Position numbers and translations under genes: made by a program. The notes under the pieces are model-generated. The model was not told the origin of the DNA and searched no databases. It saw nothing but the letters and a program-made list of their open reading frames with translations. A stretch of 33,498 nucleotides of DNA, taken from positions 1 through 33,498 of the forward strand of contig JBGSWC010000250.1 of the NCBI GenBank assembly GCA_041752635.1. The letters are read 5' to 3'. This document shows, piece after piece, positions 1 through 8,562 of this stretch. Every line of letters starts with the position of its first letter. Positions within the stretch are counted from its first letter, which is position 1. This DNA comes from JBGSWC01 sp041752635. Its GTDB lineage: Bacteria > Planctomycetota > Planctomycetia > Pirellulales > Lacipirellulaceae.

Positions 1-454
1 GAACTGCGATAATTGGTTGTTCGGTGACTTGAACTGCCTCCGCGGGCGGTGTGCTGGGAACTTCGCTTTCCCCCGCCTCGCGCAAGCGTTCCAATTCTGC
101 AATCAGCGCTGAGTAATCTCCCGATCCTTCTTCACCTGTGACCTCGATGCTCGCCAACATTTCACGAACAGCATCAACCACTCGCAACATCGAGGTTGCA
201 ATGGCGGGGGTGAAGAGTGCTTCTCCCGCGCGGAGCTTGCTGAGTAGGCTCTCTGCGGAGTGGGCGACTGACTGAAGTTTGACCAGCCCCAAGAACCCGG
301 CAGTTCCCTTCACACTGTGCAACGTGCGAAAGACTTGGGCTAGCGTGTTCTTCTCGGTGGGTTTCTGCTCAAGCGTGATAAGATCGGAATCGAGTAGCGC
401 CAGATTTTCGTGAGTCTCCAGCAGGAACTCGCGGACGATTTCGCTATTCGACAT
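1..454 (-). CDS. cheA: CheA-type chemotaxis histidine kinase, N-terminal part (runs off left edge)
   Basis: Reading leftwards from the ATG at 454, the frame stays open to the window edge, giving about 151 residues. Residues 1 to about 105 form a histidine phosphotransfer (Hpt) domain: an acidic helical start, then HSVKGTAGFLGL, the CheA P1 motif whose His accepts phosphate. An acidic, Pro/Ala/Glu-rich linker (about residues 115-151) follows, as between P1 and later domains in CheA. The dimerisation, ATPase and CheW-like domains would lie outside the window, so a stand-alone Hpt protein or another Hpt hybrid cannot be excluded. It lies 132 bp downstream of the kinase/receiver gene on the same strand, probably co-transcribed. 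Known for the family: CheA passes phosphate from its Hpt His to a CheY-type receiver. The neighbour's second receiver would be an obvious local partner (inference). Confidence 0.85.
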   Translation of the reverse strand, partial: MSNSEIVREFLLETHENLALLDSDLITLEQKPTEKNTLAQVFRTLHSVKGTAGFLGLVKLQSVAHSAESLLSKLRAGEALFTPAIATSMLRVVDAVREMLASIEVTGEEGSGDYSALIAELERLREAGESEVPSTPPAEAVQVTEQPIIAV

Positions 455-586
455 GGCCAATTCATCCCGCCGCAAGAATTACATCATTGACTCGCTCACC
501 CTGCATATAACATCTGGTCCCATCCGTCTTACCAGCAATGGCCACAAGCCATCGGCCCACCAGAAACCCAGCCGCTCGCGGTCACC

Positions 587-2560
587 TCAGCCAAATAGCG
601 AGTCTAAGATCGGCCCCACTTCACTGGCTGGAAACGCCTTCTCGAAAATCGCAATCACGCCCATTTGCCGAACCGGATCGAGCACCCGAGGCTCGGTCTC
701 GGAAGTTACCATCATAATTGGAATCGTCGAGGATGCTGGATTCTGCTTCAAATAGCTGACGAGAGCCCGGCCATCCATCAGAGGCATATTGTAGTCTGTC
801 ACGATCAAATCGCAACTTTCGCGGGCAGCGACAGCGATTGCGTGGGCTCCATCGGGAACTTCGAGGAATTGAGTAAAGCCCAGGCCTTGAAGCACCGTCC
901 GCACGTTAGTACGGGCCGTGCTGCTGTCGTCGGCGATCAAAACCCGCAGCTGGCGGCGATCCTTTTTCTGACCGATCGGGTAACCTTCCTTGCTGGTGAC
1001 AGCGTCTACCTGCAGCGTCATCGAAGCTCCCGTCACCAAATTCAGCGCTTGGATCAGTTGCTTGGCGGAGAACGGCTTCGCAACCAAGTGTACGCGGTTT
1101 AATTTGCTGAGCACCGCCGATTCGCCATCCACGGCTTCGCTGGTGACGAGCACAAAACCAGGCGCGTTGAGCCTGAATTCCGTGCGAATCTGCTGGGCCA
1201 ATTCCACGCCGTTGATATCCGCGAGGTGCATGGCCGAAATTACCGCCCTTGGCCTTAACGAGCGAACCGCCTCGATCGCGGCATTTCCATTGGATACGAT
1301 GCCGACAATTAAAAGTGAACTCTCTTGCAAGTAGCTCTTGATGATGGAAGCCTGTACGCGCGAGGGCTCAACGATGAGCACGGTTAAGGTAGCAGAACTT
1401 GATTCACAGGCCTGCGTCCTTTCCGACAACCTTCCGATGTCGATGGTCGATGCGGCGTCCGCATCCAATCGGGAGGGCAACTCGACCGTCGCCGCCGTTG
1501 GTCCAAGCTCCGCAATCTTAGGCAGAATTGCCGCGACCGTCTCCAATTCGGCGATCACCTCTGACATGTGTTGCACGCGCTGCTCGGGCGACTTGATCAG
1601 CATTCGCCGGAACAGGACGTCGAGTTGCGGTGGCGTATCGGGCCGAACCGCGCTGAGCTGGGGAATCTCGCCATCGCGATGCTTAAGCAAGAGCTCAATG
1701 ATCGTGGCGCCGCTATACGGTGGTCGGCCGGTCAACAGATAATGCAGCGTACAGCCGAGGCTATAAATGTCGGCTCGCTGATCGATCGTCGTTGAATCGA
1801 CCGCTTGCTCCGGTGGCATGTAGTCGGCCGTGCCAATCACACCGCCGGCCATCGTAACATCGGCGCCGGCGGCCACACCGTCGGTGCCATGATTGAGCCG
1901 GGCTAGCCCCAAGTCGGTCACCTTGATCGAACCGCTTTCGTCGAGTAGCAAGTTGTGCGGCTTGACGTCGCGGTGAATGATTCCTTGCGAATGAGCATAG
2001 GCTAATCCTCGCGCAGCCTGGAGCATGCAATCGACCGCGCGCGCCATCGAGAACGGCCCTTCCCGCGCCACGCAGGCCGCTAGATCAAGTCCGTTGACGA
2101 ACTCCATCACCAAAAAATGGCCCACGTCTGCTTCGTCTGCGTCGTACGCCATGACGACGTTCGGATGCCCGAGTGCGGCAATGGTTTCTACTTCCCTCTG
2201 GAACCGTTTAACAAAGATCGGGTTCTTCGAAAGATTCTCGGCCAGCACCTTCAGCGCAACGATCCGCTTCATGCGGCGATGCCGGGCTTTGAAGACAGTG
2301 CCCATACCGCCTGCGCCCAGTCGATCGAGCACATCGTAGTTACCGATGCTCAGCGAGCGTCCGCGCCCTTCGTTCAGTGCCGCCAGCTGAAATGAGTTGA
2401 GAAGTCCTTTATCGGAAAGGAGCTTCGAGAGCTCGCGTGGATCGCCGTTCGCGAGAGAGACTAACGAGGCAAGTTCTTCCTCGAGAACCAAACCGGTCGC
2501 AACGACATCTTCTACCAATTGCGAGAAAGATACGGTTGCCTGGCGAGTGTTCTCAAGCAT
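587..2560 (-). CDS. Hybrid Ser/Thr protein kinase with two C-terminal receiver domains
   Basis: A 657-residue protein. Residues 1-73 are a helical lead-in typical of planctomycete Ser/Thr kinases. The kinase domain (about 75-340) has a Gly-rich loop GAGGMG (82-87), catalytic Lys104 in VALK, HRD at 196-198, Asn203, DLG (216-218) replacing DFG, and PPE (249-251) in place of APE, so it should be active. Receiver 1 (about 392-510) keeps Lys495 in KPF, but the phospho-acceptor position in VISAMHLADINGVE is Ala443. Receiver 2 (about 538-657) is complete: Asp544/Asp545, phospho-acceptor Asp589 in TDYNMPLMDG, Thr619 and Lys641, with KAF instead of KPF. No membrane segment is visible, so it is probably cytoplasmic. 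The cheA-type gene follows on the same strand, suggesting crosstalk between Ser/Thr and His-Asp signalling. The domain calls are firm; the partners are inferred. Confidence 0.92.
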   Translation of the reverse strand: MLENTRQATVSFSQLVEDVVATGLVLEEELASLVSLANGDPRELSKLLSDKGLLNSFQLAALNEGRGRSLSIGNYDVLDRLGAGGMGTVFKARHRRMKRIVALKVLAENLSKNPIFVKRFQREVETIAALGHPNVVMAYDADEADVGHFLVMEFVNGLDLAACVAREGPFSMARAVDCMLQAARGLAYAHSQGIIHRDVKPHNLLLDESGSIKVTDLGLARLNHGTDGVAAGADVTMAGGVIGTADYMPPEQAVDSTTIDQRADIYSLGCTLHYLLTGRPPYSGATIIELLLKHRDGEIPQLSAVRPDTPPQLDVLFRRMLIKSPEQRVQHMSEVIAELETVAAILPKIAELGPTAATVELPSRLDADAASTIDIGRLSERTQACESSSATLTVLIVEPSRVQASIIKSYLQESSLLIVGIVSNGNAAIEAVRSLRPRAVISAMHLADINGVELAQQIRTEFRLNAPGFVLVTSEAVDGESAVLSKLNRVHLVAKPFSAKQLIQALNLVTGASMTLQVDAVTSKEGYPIGQKKDRRQLRVLIADDSSTARTNVRTVLQGLGFTQFLEVPDGAHAIAVAARESCDLIVTDYNMPLMDGRALVSYLKQNPASSTIPIMMVTSETEPRVLDPVRQMGVIAIFEKAFPASEVGPILDSLFG

Positions 2561-3674
2561 AAGGAATTCAGCTCACAGCCAGCGTTTAGATGAATCTCGC
2601 CGATGAATTTGGACCGCGTAATATTCAAGTGAGAACTTTTCCCGTTCCCACCTGCAATTTAGCATAAGTGGTATGCAAAGTGCATCGACCATGTTGGAGA
2701 TTTCGATTCCAGATAGCGTAACAAAGGTGATTCGACATTCGGGGTTTTTCAATCTATTGCGGAAGAAACAGCCCCTTTGGGCAGCGCCCGTGCGGATGGG
2801 TTCCACAACCTTTCCCGTACAGTTGCTGGTCGTGCAGGAGCAAAATATGAGATTTCGGACAAGAACAGTGCGATTGCGAATCACATCCACCATCGTCAGT
2901 TCGCATGTTGTCATTCACGGCAACGCAAACGACACCTGACCAGTGAGGGCGTGTGCTGGGCTACGAAGCAACCAATGTTTCGGTACTGAGGTCGCGCGAC
3001 CGCTGTTGCCTTGTTGCCAACCGAAGTCACGTCGGGTGCATCAACCGCGGGGTCTACCGTCCGCGGCGAATTGATGGAGGTGTCCTCGGCTAGACCAAAC
3101 CGCTGCAGTTTCGACCGAGAGCAAATTCGCCGAGAATGGTCCATCTTCGACTCCTTGGCAATAGCTGAGATTGACGGTGGGTACGCAGCCCGCGGTTAGC
3201 TGATCCAGCAGATATTGATTGATCTCAAAGAAGACGGATTGATCGAGCACGAGTAGATCAGTCGTCGCGATCATTATCGTGCGCTGACCGCCCAGGCGCT
3301 GCAAAACCTGATCAAGGCCCATTGCAGCATCGCCGATTTCACTTCACTGATCGTCGATCATTCCGGGGCGGCCACCAACGACTGGTTCCGACCACTGCTC
3401 GACTCGGTTTGGTTGGGGAGCGCCTAAGTGGGCGGTGCATTCGGGTGTGGCAGACTTTGACGTTGAGGCAACAGGGGTCGAATGTAGCCGCTACGCGGAC
3501 AGTCTGAGCAAGAAGCCAAACTTGATTGACGAATTCTTGCGGCGTCGAGCAGCGTCGCCAATACGGTGATGTAAACTTGTGCCGGGGTGAGGGACTGATG
3601 GAGCCGCAAAGTCGCTGCTCCCTTTCTCGATCCGTTCTAGTGACTCTATCCCACGGAAGGGAGCTGATAAGAGC
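2561..3674. other. Long intergenic region without a convincing gene
   Basis: Between the divergent kinase gene and the lipoprotein hydrolase gene lie about 1.1 kb in which all six frames are short and the translations resemble no family I know. The longest candidates, on the minus strand at 2573-2914 and 3041-3322, have no clear ribosome site. The second reads somewhat like real protein (hydrophobic/acidic alternation) and could be a gene relic. The region must hold the promoters of both flanking genes, but no confident -35/-10 pair was found. Confidence 0.5.
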
Positions 3675-5393
3675 GTGCGCAGTCCTGTTCGCAATTTCGG
3701 TTGTCGCCTAGCGCTCGCGGTTGCCAGCTTGATTCTGGTATCGGGCTGTCGCACTGATCGCCCAATGTGGCGTCCGGCCCCGCTTGTTTCCCCCGTCGAG
3801 TTCTCGGCCGAGTCAATTCCTGCGGGTGGACTTGGCTTAGCCGAGTGGCACTACACCCAAGGCCGAACTCTCGACAAAGCGGGGCAAGCGGCCTGTGTGG
3901 ATCATTACTTTCAGGCTGCGGCTCAGTCTTGGCCTGCTATTGGCGAAATGCCGAGGTCGGCGGCATCGACCAGGGCGTGGGGATTGTATCACTCGTCAGT
4001 CGCGCAGCTGCTTACCTCGGCACAGCGTCATGGTCGCTGGCAACCCGAATCGGGGCTAATGGTGCAAGGCGAGGTCGGCCTCGTTCCAGTGCCGACAAAA
4101 TATCATGATTTTGCCTGGGAGCCGGGCGACTTTGATGAACTGGCCCCAGTGGGAAGCTACCACGTTCCGAATCTGAATCGTCAAGTCCGTTCCGCTGGCG
4201 TGGGTGTCCCATTGGTGGCCGTCCGCCGCGTACCGCCCTCCAAGCCGTTCATCCAAGACGTACAGTCGTTTGCCGCCACTGCCGTCTTGCGTCCTGCTTC
4301 GGAGAGTTTGGCAACATCGCCCCCACTTGACGATCGATCCTGTTGCTTTGCGCTCGAGTTCTTGAATCCATTGACGACCCATGCGCTGCCAGCGGCGACT
4401 TTTGATACTCCGTTGGCCCGGGATCTTTCTGCTCCTTTTGCGTATCCCCCACGGGAAGAAGACCGCGACTGGCTGCTCGATTTCTTGTTGCCGGGATCTT
4501 CTACGAAAGACGACGGTCTGTTCATGCTCGAGCCTTATCAGCCCGGAAAAATCCCCGTGGTGTTTGTCCACGGACTGCTTTCCGATCCACTCACTTGGAC
4601 GAACATGGTTAATGAACTGCGAGCGAATCAGCATTTGACCGATCGCTATCAGTTTTGGGGGTTTCGCTATTCGACCGGAACCCAATTTTTTGCGAGTGCC
4701 GCGCTGCTTCGTCGGCAGCTCGCCGAAATCAGGAGTGTATATGATCCGCAGCGGGCCGATCCCGCGCTGTCTCGCATGGTGCTGGTGGGCCACAGCATGG
4801 GTGGATTGCTGACGAAACTTCAAGTTGTCTACAGCCGCGACGAGCTCTGGCGCACGCTCGCCAATCGACCTCCGTCACAAATCGTCACGACGCCAGAAGT
4901 ACGTGGTCGATTGATCGAGCAATTCATATTCGATCCGAACCCCGATATTTCCCGTGTCGTGTTTATCGGCACTCCGCACCAGGGTTCACAGGATGCGTCT
5001 CGCTGCATCGGTCGCATTGGGGCGGCGCTTGTCGAAACGTCTGCCGAATCTGAACAAATACGCACGCAATTACTTCGCGACAATCCGGGTGTCTTCAACC
5101 CAGAGTTTGAACGTCGAATTCCCCGAAGTATCGATCTGTTGGAACCAGATAACCCGTTTTTGCACACGACGCTGCGATTGCCGTTCCGTGCGGGGGTTCA
5201 GATCCACTCGATCTGCGGCGTAATCCATCGGCCACTGCGACTCGAGCCCTCCGATGGTGTAGTGGCACTCACCAGTGCAAGGCTGCTAGGTACCTGTAGC
5301 GAGAAAATTGTGGCGGCCAAACACACAAAACTGACTCGCGATTCGGCTAGCATTGCCGAAGTCGCTCGCATCCTGTGCGAACACGCTCGATGA
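3675..5393 (+). CDS. Exported lipoprotein, alpha/beta hydrolase (lipase/esterase-like)
   Basis: 572 residues starting at GTG 3675; a purine-rich GGAAGGGAG lies roughly a dozen bases upstream. The N-terminus has a signal peptide with lipobox LVSGC (Cys25), predicting a lipid-anchored, extracytoplasmic protein. Residues about 26-285 match no domain I recognise. The C-terminal half is an alpha/beta hydrolase: VVFVHGLLSDP (about 295-305, oxyanion hole), nucleophile elbow GHSMGG with Ser374, FIGTPHQGS (about 430-438), likely catalytic Asp527 in SDGVV and His550 in AAKHTKL. These resemble the PGAP1/triacylglycerol-lipase-like group. The substrate is unknown; lipid or ester hydrolysis is inferred from the fold. 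It stands alone, convergent with the gamma-glutamyltransferase gene 84 bp away. Confidence 0.85.
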   Translation: MRSPVRNFGCRLALAVASLILVSGCRTDRPMWRPAPLVSPVEFSAESIPAGGLGLAEWHYTQGRTLDKAGQAACVDHYFQAAAQSWPAIGEMPRSAASTRAWGLYHSSVAQLLTSAQRHGRWQPESGLMVQGEVGLVPVPTKYHDFAWEPGDFDELAPVGSYHVPNLNRQVRSAGVGVPLVAVRRVPPSKPFIQDVQSFAATAVLRPASESLATSPPLDDRSCCFALEFLNPLTTHALPAATFDTPLARDLSAPFAYPPREEDRDWLLDFLLPGSSTKDDGLFMLEPYQPGKIPVVFVHGLLSDPLTWTNMVNELRANQHLTDRYQFWGFRYSTGTQFFASAALLRRQLAEIRSVYDPQRADPALSRMVLVGHSMGGLLTKLQVVYSRDELWRTLANRPPSQIVTTPEVRGRLIEQFIFDPNPDISRVVFIGTPHQGSQDASRCIGRIGAALVETSAESEQIRTQLLRDNPGVFNPEFERRIPRSIDLLEPDNPFLHTTLRLPFRAGVQIHSICGVIHRPLRLEPSDGVVALTSARLLGTCSEKIVAAKHTKLTRDSASIAEVARILCEHAR

Positions 5394-5477
5394 AACAACG
5401 ATTCACTTCTCGCGTCACTTCTTCCTCAAGTAGCAGGCTTTTTGAAGTGGCGATGAACCGACTTCATGCCGGCAGTC

Positions 5478-7181
5478 TTAGTATCCGATCGCAATGCCGT
5501 CTTTGCGTGATTCGCTAGCTCCGTAGTACACGCCACGGTCTGCGTCATACCAAATTGCCTGATAGCCACCGAAGTCGCCTTTGCCAAGCTTTAGCTCATG
5601 GCCACGACGCGCAAGTTCGCGGAGCGTTTCGTCGTTGATGCCGCTCTCGACGTAAACGGTGCCACCCTGCTCGTCAGCGGGCAAGCCGGTAGGCGTGGAC
5701 GAGCCGTCGTGCCGCACCCGTGGGGCATCGCCAGCTTCTTGGAGTCCCATGTTGAAGTCGAGCAAATTAACGATAATCTGCACATGCCCTTGTGGCTGCA
5801 TGTCGCCCCCCATCACGCCGAAGCTCATCACCGGCTGACCGTCTTTGGTGAGGAAGGCAGGAATTATTGTATGGAATGGTCGCTTGCCCGGAGCGAAACT
5901 ATTGGCATGGCCTGGCTCGAGGTTAAACAACTCGCCGCGATTTTGCAGGCAAAATCCGAGCTTCGGAGGACAAGGACCTGCACCAAAGCCACTGTAATTA
6001 CTCTGGATCAGCGACACCATGTTGTGGTCTTTGTCGGCAGTCGTGAGAAAAATCGTGTCGCCGTCGCGAAGCACAGGATCTCCCGCACTGACATTAATTG
6101 CAGCTCGCTGCGGGTCGATGAGCTTGGCCCGGCTGGTACCGTACGCTTCGGAGATTAGCTCTTCGACTGGCGCAGGATTGAAGTTTGGGTCGGCATAAAA
6201 ACGGGCACGGTCTTCGAAGGCTAGCTTCTTGGCTTCTAGCAAAAAGTGCAGGTGGTCGGGGCTACCGAAACCCGAACTCGCCGGGTCAAACCTCTTGAGA
6301 ATTTGCAGCATCTGGAGCGCTGCAATGCCCTGGCCATTGGGCGGCAACTCCCAAACTTTGTAGCCACGATACTCAACGTTCATGGGGTCCACCCAATCGC
6401 TGCGGTGGCTGGCCAAGTCTTCGTAGCGAACGTAACCGCCATGCTCCCGCATGAATCGGTCGATCACCCGAGCAATATCGCCACGGTAGAACTCGTCGGC
6501 GCCACCCACGGCGATTTTTTCGAGTGTCGCTGCCAGCGCGGCATTGCGAAACTTTTGCCCGTGCTTAGGCGGCTGGCCATCGACGAGAAATATCTCCGCC
6601 CACCCCGGTTGTTCGCGTCGCGCGTCAACTCCGCCGGCCCAGTGCGTAGCAGTCACTTGCGTGACAGAAAAGCCATCGCGAGCATAGGCGATCGCGGGCG
6701 CGAGCACTTGCTTAATTGGTAGCTTGCCAAAACGTTTATGCAACGCAAACCATCCGTCGACGCAGCCCGGGACAGTAATGGGCAATATGCCGTATTTCGG
6801 AATCGTCTCGTGCCCGAGCCGTTCAAACTCAGCGAGTGTCAGTGACTTCGGGCTTCGGCCACTCGCATTGAGGCCATACAGCTTTTGCGTTTCGCTATCC
6901 CACACGATGGCGAACAGGTCACCACCCACTCCACACGAGGTCGGTTCGGTGACGCACTGCACCGCATTCGCAGCGATGGCCGCGTCGATCGCATTGCCAC
7001 CTGCTCGCAAGATATCAATAGCAGCCAAACTTGCCAGCGGTTGGCTAGTGGCCGCCATGCCGTGCGCGCCCACTGCTGGCGAACGTGTAACGAACGTGCG
7101 ACTATCCAGTCGATCAACGGCCGAACTAGTCTGCATGGCCAATATAGTAACCAATCCTATCGCAATGATATTAGGCTTCAT
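5478..7181 (-). CDS. ggt: Exported gamma-glutamyltransferase (GGT) family protein
   Basis: 567 residues with a signal peptide (hydrophobic core about 5-20), so probably periplasmic. GGT enzymes are Ntn hydrolases that cleave or transfer the gamma-glutamyl group of glutathione and related peptides after self-processing at a Thr. The family pattern is clear: GGNAIDAAIA (61-70), CGVGGDLF (83-90), PPNGQG (280-285), and the processing/nucleophile region GDTIFLTTADKDHNMVSL with the likely Thr376, followed by QSNYSGFG. GMGG-like glycines (FGVMGGDMQPQGH) occur near the C-terminus. The DTIFLT form and shorter length resemble YwrD-type GGTs more than E. coli Ggt, so the true substrate may not be glutathione. 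Monocistronic as far as can be seen; convergent with the hydrolase gene. Confidence 0.93.
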   Translation of the reverse strand: MKPNIIAIGLVTILAMQTSSAVDRLDSRTFVTRSPAVGAHGMAATSQPLASLAAIDILRAGGNAIDAAIAANAVQCVTEPTSCGVGGDLFAIVWDSETQKLYGLNASGRSPKSLTLAEFERLGHETIPKYGILPITVPGCVDGWFALHKRFGKLPIKQVLAPAIAYARDGFSVTQVTATHWAGGVDARREQPGWAEIFLVDGQPPKHGQKFRNAALAATLEKIAVGGADEFYRGDIARVIDRFMREHGGYVRYEDLASHRSDWVDPMNVEYRGYKVWELPPNGQGIAALQMLQILKRFDPASSGFGSPDHLHFLLEAKKLAFEDRARFYADPNFNPAPVEELISEAYGTSRAKLIDPQRAAINVSAGDPVLRDGDTIFLTTADKDHNMVSLIQSNYSGFGAGPCPPKLGFCLQNRGELFNLEPGHANSFAPGKRPFHTIIPAFLTKDGQPVMSFGVMGGDMQPQGHVQIIVNLLDFNMGLQEAGDAPRVRHDGSSTPTGLPADEQGGTVYVESGINDETLRELARRGHELKLGKGDFGGYQAIWYDADRGVYYGASESRKDGIAIGY

Positions 7182-7478
7182 GGTTGAATGAGATGGTGAG
7201 AATTGTTGCTGTAGGACGCCGGTAGACTGCTGCAGAAGATTGTAACCGAGAAATCACAGTCAAGGGGCACTTTAAAGGCGCGCATTGCGGAGAACTCAGT
7301 TGTCCGAGGTTGCATCAACCTCCCGCTCGGAGAAATGGTCCTTCGGCGCAGCAGTGGTGACGACCTCAGTAGTTAATAGGAGCCCCACCGGAGGCTCGTC
7401 CAGCGCCGCAATCGCCTTTTTCTCCACGTCCCGTCTGTGCAGCTCATCTCTGTCACCGACACAACACCCCCCACTTTG
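7182..7478. other. Intergenic region between ggt and the element remnant
   Basis: No convincing gene. The start of ggt lies at the left, so its promoter should be here, but no strong match was found. A minus-strand frame (7296-7568) ends in a fairly protein-like, charged stretch, but it overlaps the start of the element gene and has no recognised relative. The left boundary of the decayed integrative element probably lies in this region; no second copy of the tRNA 3' end was seen to mark it. Confidence 0.4.
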
Positions 7479-7484
7479 TATAAT
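7479..7484 (+). promoter_or_regulatory. Possible -10 element of the mobile-element gene
   Basis: A perfect TATAAT lies 58 bp upstream of the ATG at 7543. No good -35 box is found at 16-18 bp, so the match rests on the -10 hexamer and its position alone. Confidence 0.3.
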
Positions 7485-7542
7485 GCGGCAACGGAGCATT
7501 TGCAACTTTCCACCTTTAGGCCGGTTAGCGCAGGGCTCCCCC

Positions 7543-8076
7543 ATGAATGAATCGAAAATCGAAACCACATAGCGGCTCCGTGACGCGGGTCTCCTTGAGG
7601 CCGCTAATCGTTACCGCGAAAAAGTTCGTCAGCAACTCCGCGCAGAAGGACACGGGAGGCAGGAGGCTAAAGATCGGGCCTGGGAGGCGATGATCGAGAC
7701 GTTTCCGCCAGCGGGGAATGGCAGTGGCCAGTTCCCAGCCGCCCACTCTCTAGGGTTCGACGTTTCGATGGTCGACGGCGGTCTGCTTGCCTCTGACCGT
7801 CGCGAGGCCGATCTGATCGAGGCAACACTTTCGGCCTTCGACCACCTCGACGACCGGTATGCCGAGCTACACTCGCTCCCATCGCTTGGAGCGATCAGTT
7901 TGCTCGTCTGGGCCCGACAGCATCGAACGGTGTTCTACCAGCAGGTCTACCAGCGAGCCCTCGTATTCCAAGAGAAACGTCTTGAACGGGAACCTCCCCT
8001 AAGCCGCAATGATGACCAAGAATGGGACGGCATCGTCTATCGACAACTTCCACCGAGCCCCGACGATTCCACTTGA
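7543..8076 (+). pseudogene. Mobile-element-associated gene interrupted by an in-frame TAG
   Basis: The natural start looks like ATG 7543, coding MNESKIETT, then TAG at 7570-7572. The same frame then continues with no further stop to 8076, through RLRDAGLLEAANRYREKV and on to a helical, charged protein of about 178 codons in all. The part after the stop resembles conserved hypothetical proteins that I associate with planctomycete tRNA-linked elements (from memory, not a search). A later ATG at 7690 would give a 128-residue product lacking the conserved start. The last 10 or so residues overlap the truncated integrase region and may be junk read past a deletion junction. Most likely a dead gene; readthrough of TAG is the alternative. 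Confidence 0.6.
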
Positions 8077-8397
8077 ACTGCGTACCAAGACACGAAGACT
8101 GGAGACCAGCACTTGCCCCGCCGCTTCGCTGAACTCCTGCAGATAGTAGCGATGGTTGCGGTAAGTATCGGGGGCGTGATTTTTTGCCGAGAAGCCAAGA
8201 AACGCTTCACAGATATCGGCAACACGAGCGTCAGGCGACTCTGGCAGTTGAGCCTGAGTGCTCATCAACTCATGAAACTTTGTAATTGCGTCTTTTTTGT
8301 TCTTCCGCCCTTGGACAAGCTTATGCTGCTTGCCGCCAAGCTTGACCATCCACCACCCGGTCTGGGCGCGGAACCACGGTTTGTTGGGACGAGGCAT
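7999..8397 (-). pseudogene. Truncated tyrosine-recombinase (phage-type integrase) remnant
   Basis: Starting at ATG 8397, the first 100 or so residues look like the N-terminal (AP2-like/SAM-like) part of a planctomycete phage-type integrase: MPRPNKPWFRAQTGWWMVKL, a Lys-rich stretch, PDARVADICEAFLGF, then TYRNHRYYLQEF. After GQVLVSSLRV (near 8100) the similarity stops and the frame ends at 7999 without the catalytic domain: no R...HxxR...Y residues exist. Full integrases are about 350-400 residues, so roughly two thirds are missing, most simply by a deletion that joined it to the convergent element gene. An upstream in-frame ATG at 8457 is less likely as the start. It begins 166 bp from the 3' end of tRNA-Arg, the expected position for an integrase at its attachment site. 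Confidence 0.8.
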
Positions 8398-8498
8398 GGA
8401 AAACCCTTCATGATCAGAAAACCCAGGGAACACCACAGGGTTGACCAAGAGGGTCATCCGAGCCCCCGCACTAGCACTGCCGGGGTTTTTCGTAAGCG

Positions 8499-8522
8499 AG
8501 TTTGGTGCACAGTTTGGTGCAC
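8499..8522. repeat. Perfect tandem repeat, two copies of a 12-bp unit
   Basis: AGTTTGGTGCAC occurs at 8499-8510 and again at 8511-8522. It lies between the integrase start and the tRNA-Arg 3' end, where recombinase arm or core sites would be expected. A role in integration is inferred only from position. Confidence 0.8.
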
Positions 8523-8562
8523 CTGCATTATAGGCATCGACGTAAGTCGTTACCTAGCAAAA

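Noticed and set aside
2573..2914. Minus-strand frame of 113 codons upstream of the kinase gene
   Set aside because: Cys/Arg/Thr-rich composition without pattern; overlaps the probable promoter region of the kinase gene.
3041..3322. Minus-strand frame of 93 codons that reads partly like a real protein
   Set aside because: No ribosome site, no recognised family and no clear domain; listed only as a possible relic in the intergenic description.
5416..5449. CACTTC/GAAGTG inverted repeat between the convergent hydrolase and ggt genes, as a terminator
   Set aside because: Only six base pairs with a 22-base loop; too weak to call.
7296..7568. Minus-strand frame with a charged, protein-like end in the element remnant
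   Set aside because: Covers the start of the element gene on the other strand and has no recognised relative; kept as a note only.
7690..8076. Independent 128-residue gene starting at ATG 7690
   Set aside because: The same frame extends naturally upstream to 7573 with conserved-looking sequence, so an interrupted longer gene fits better.
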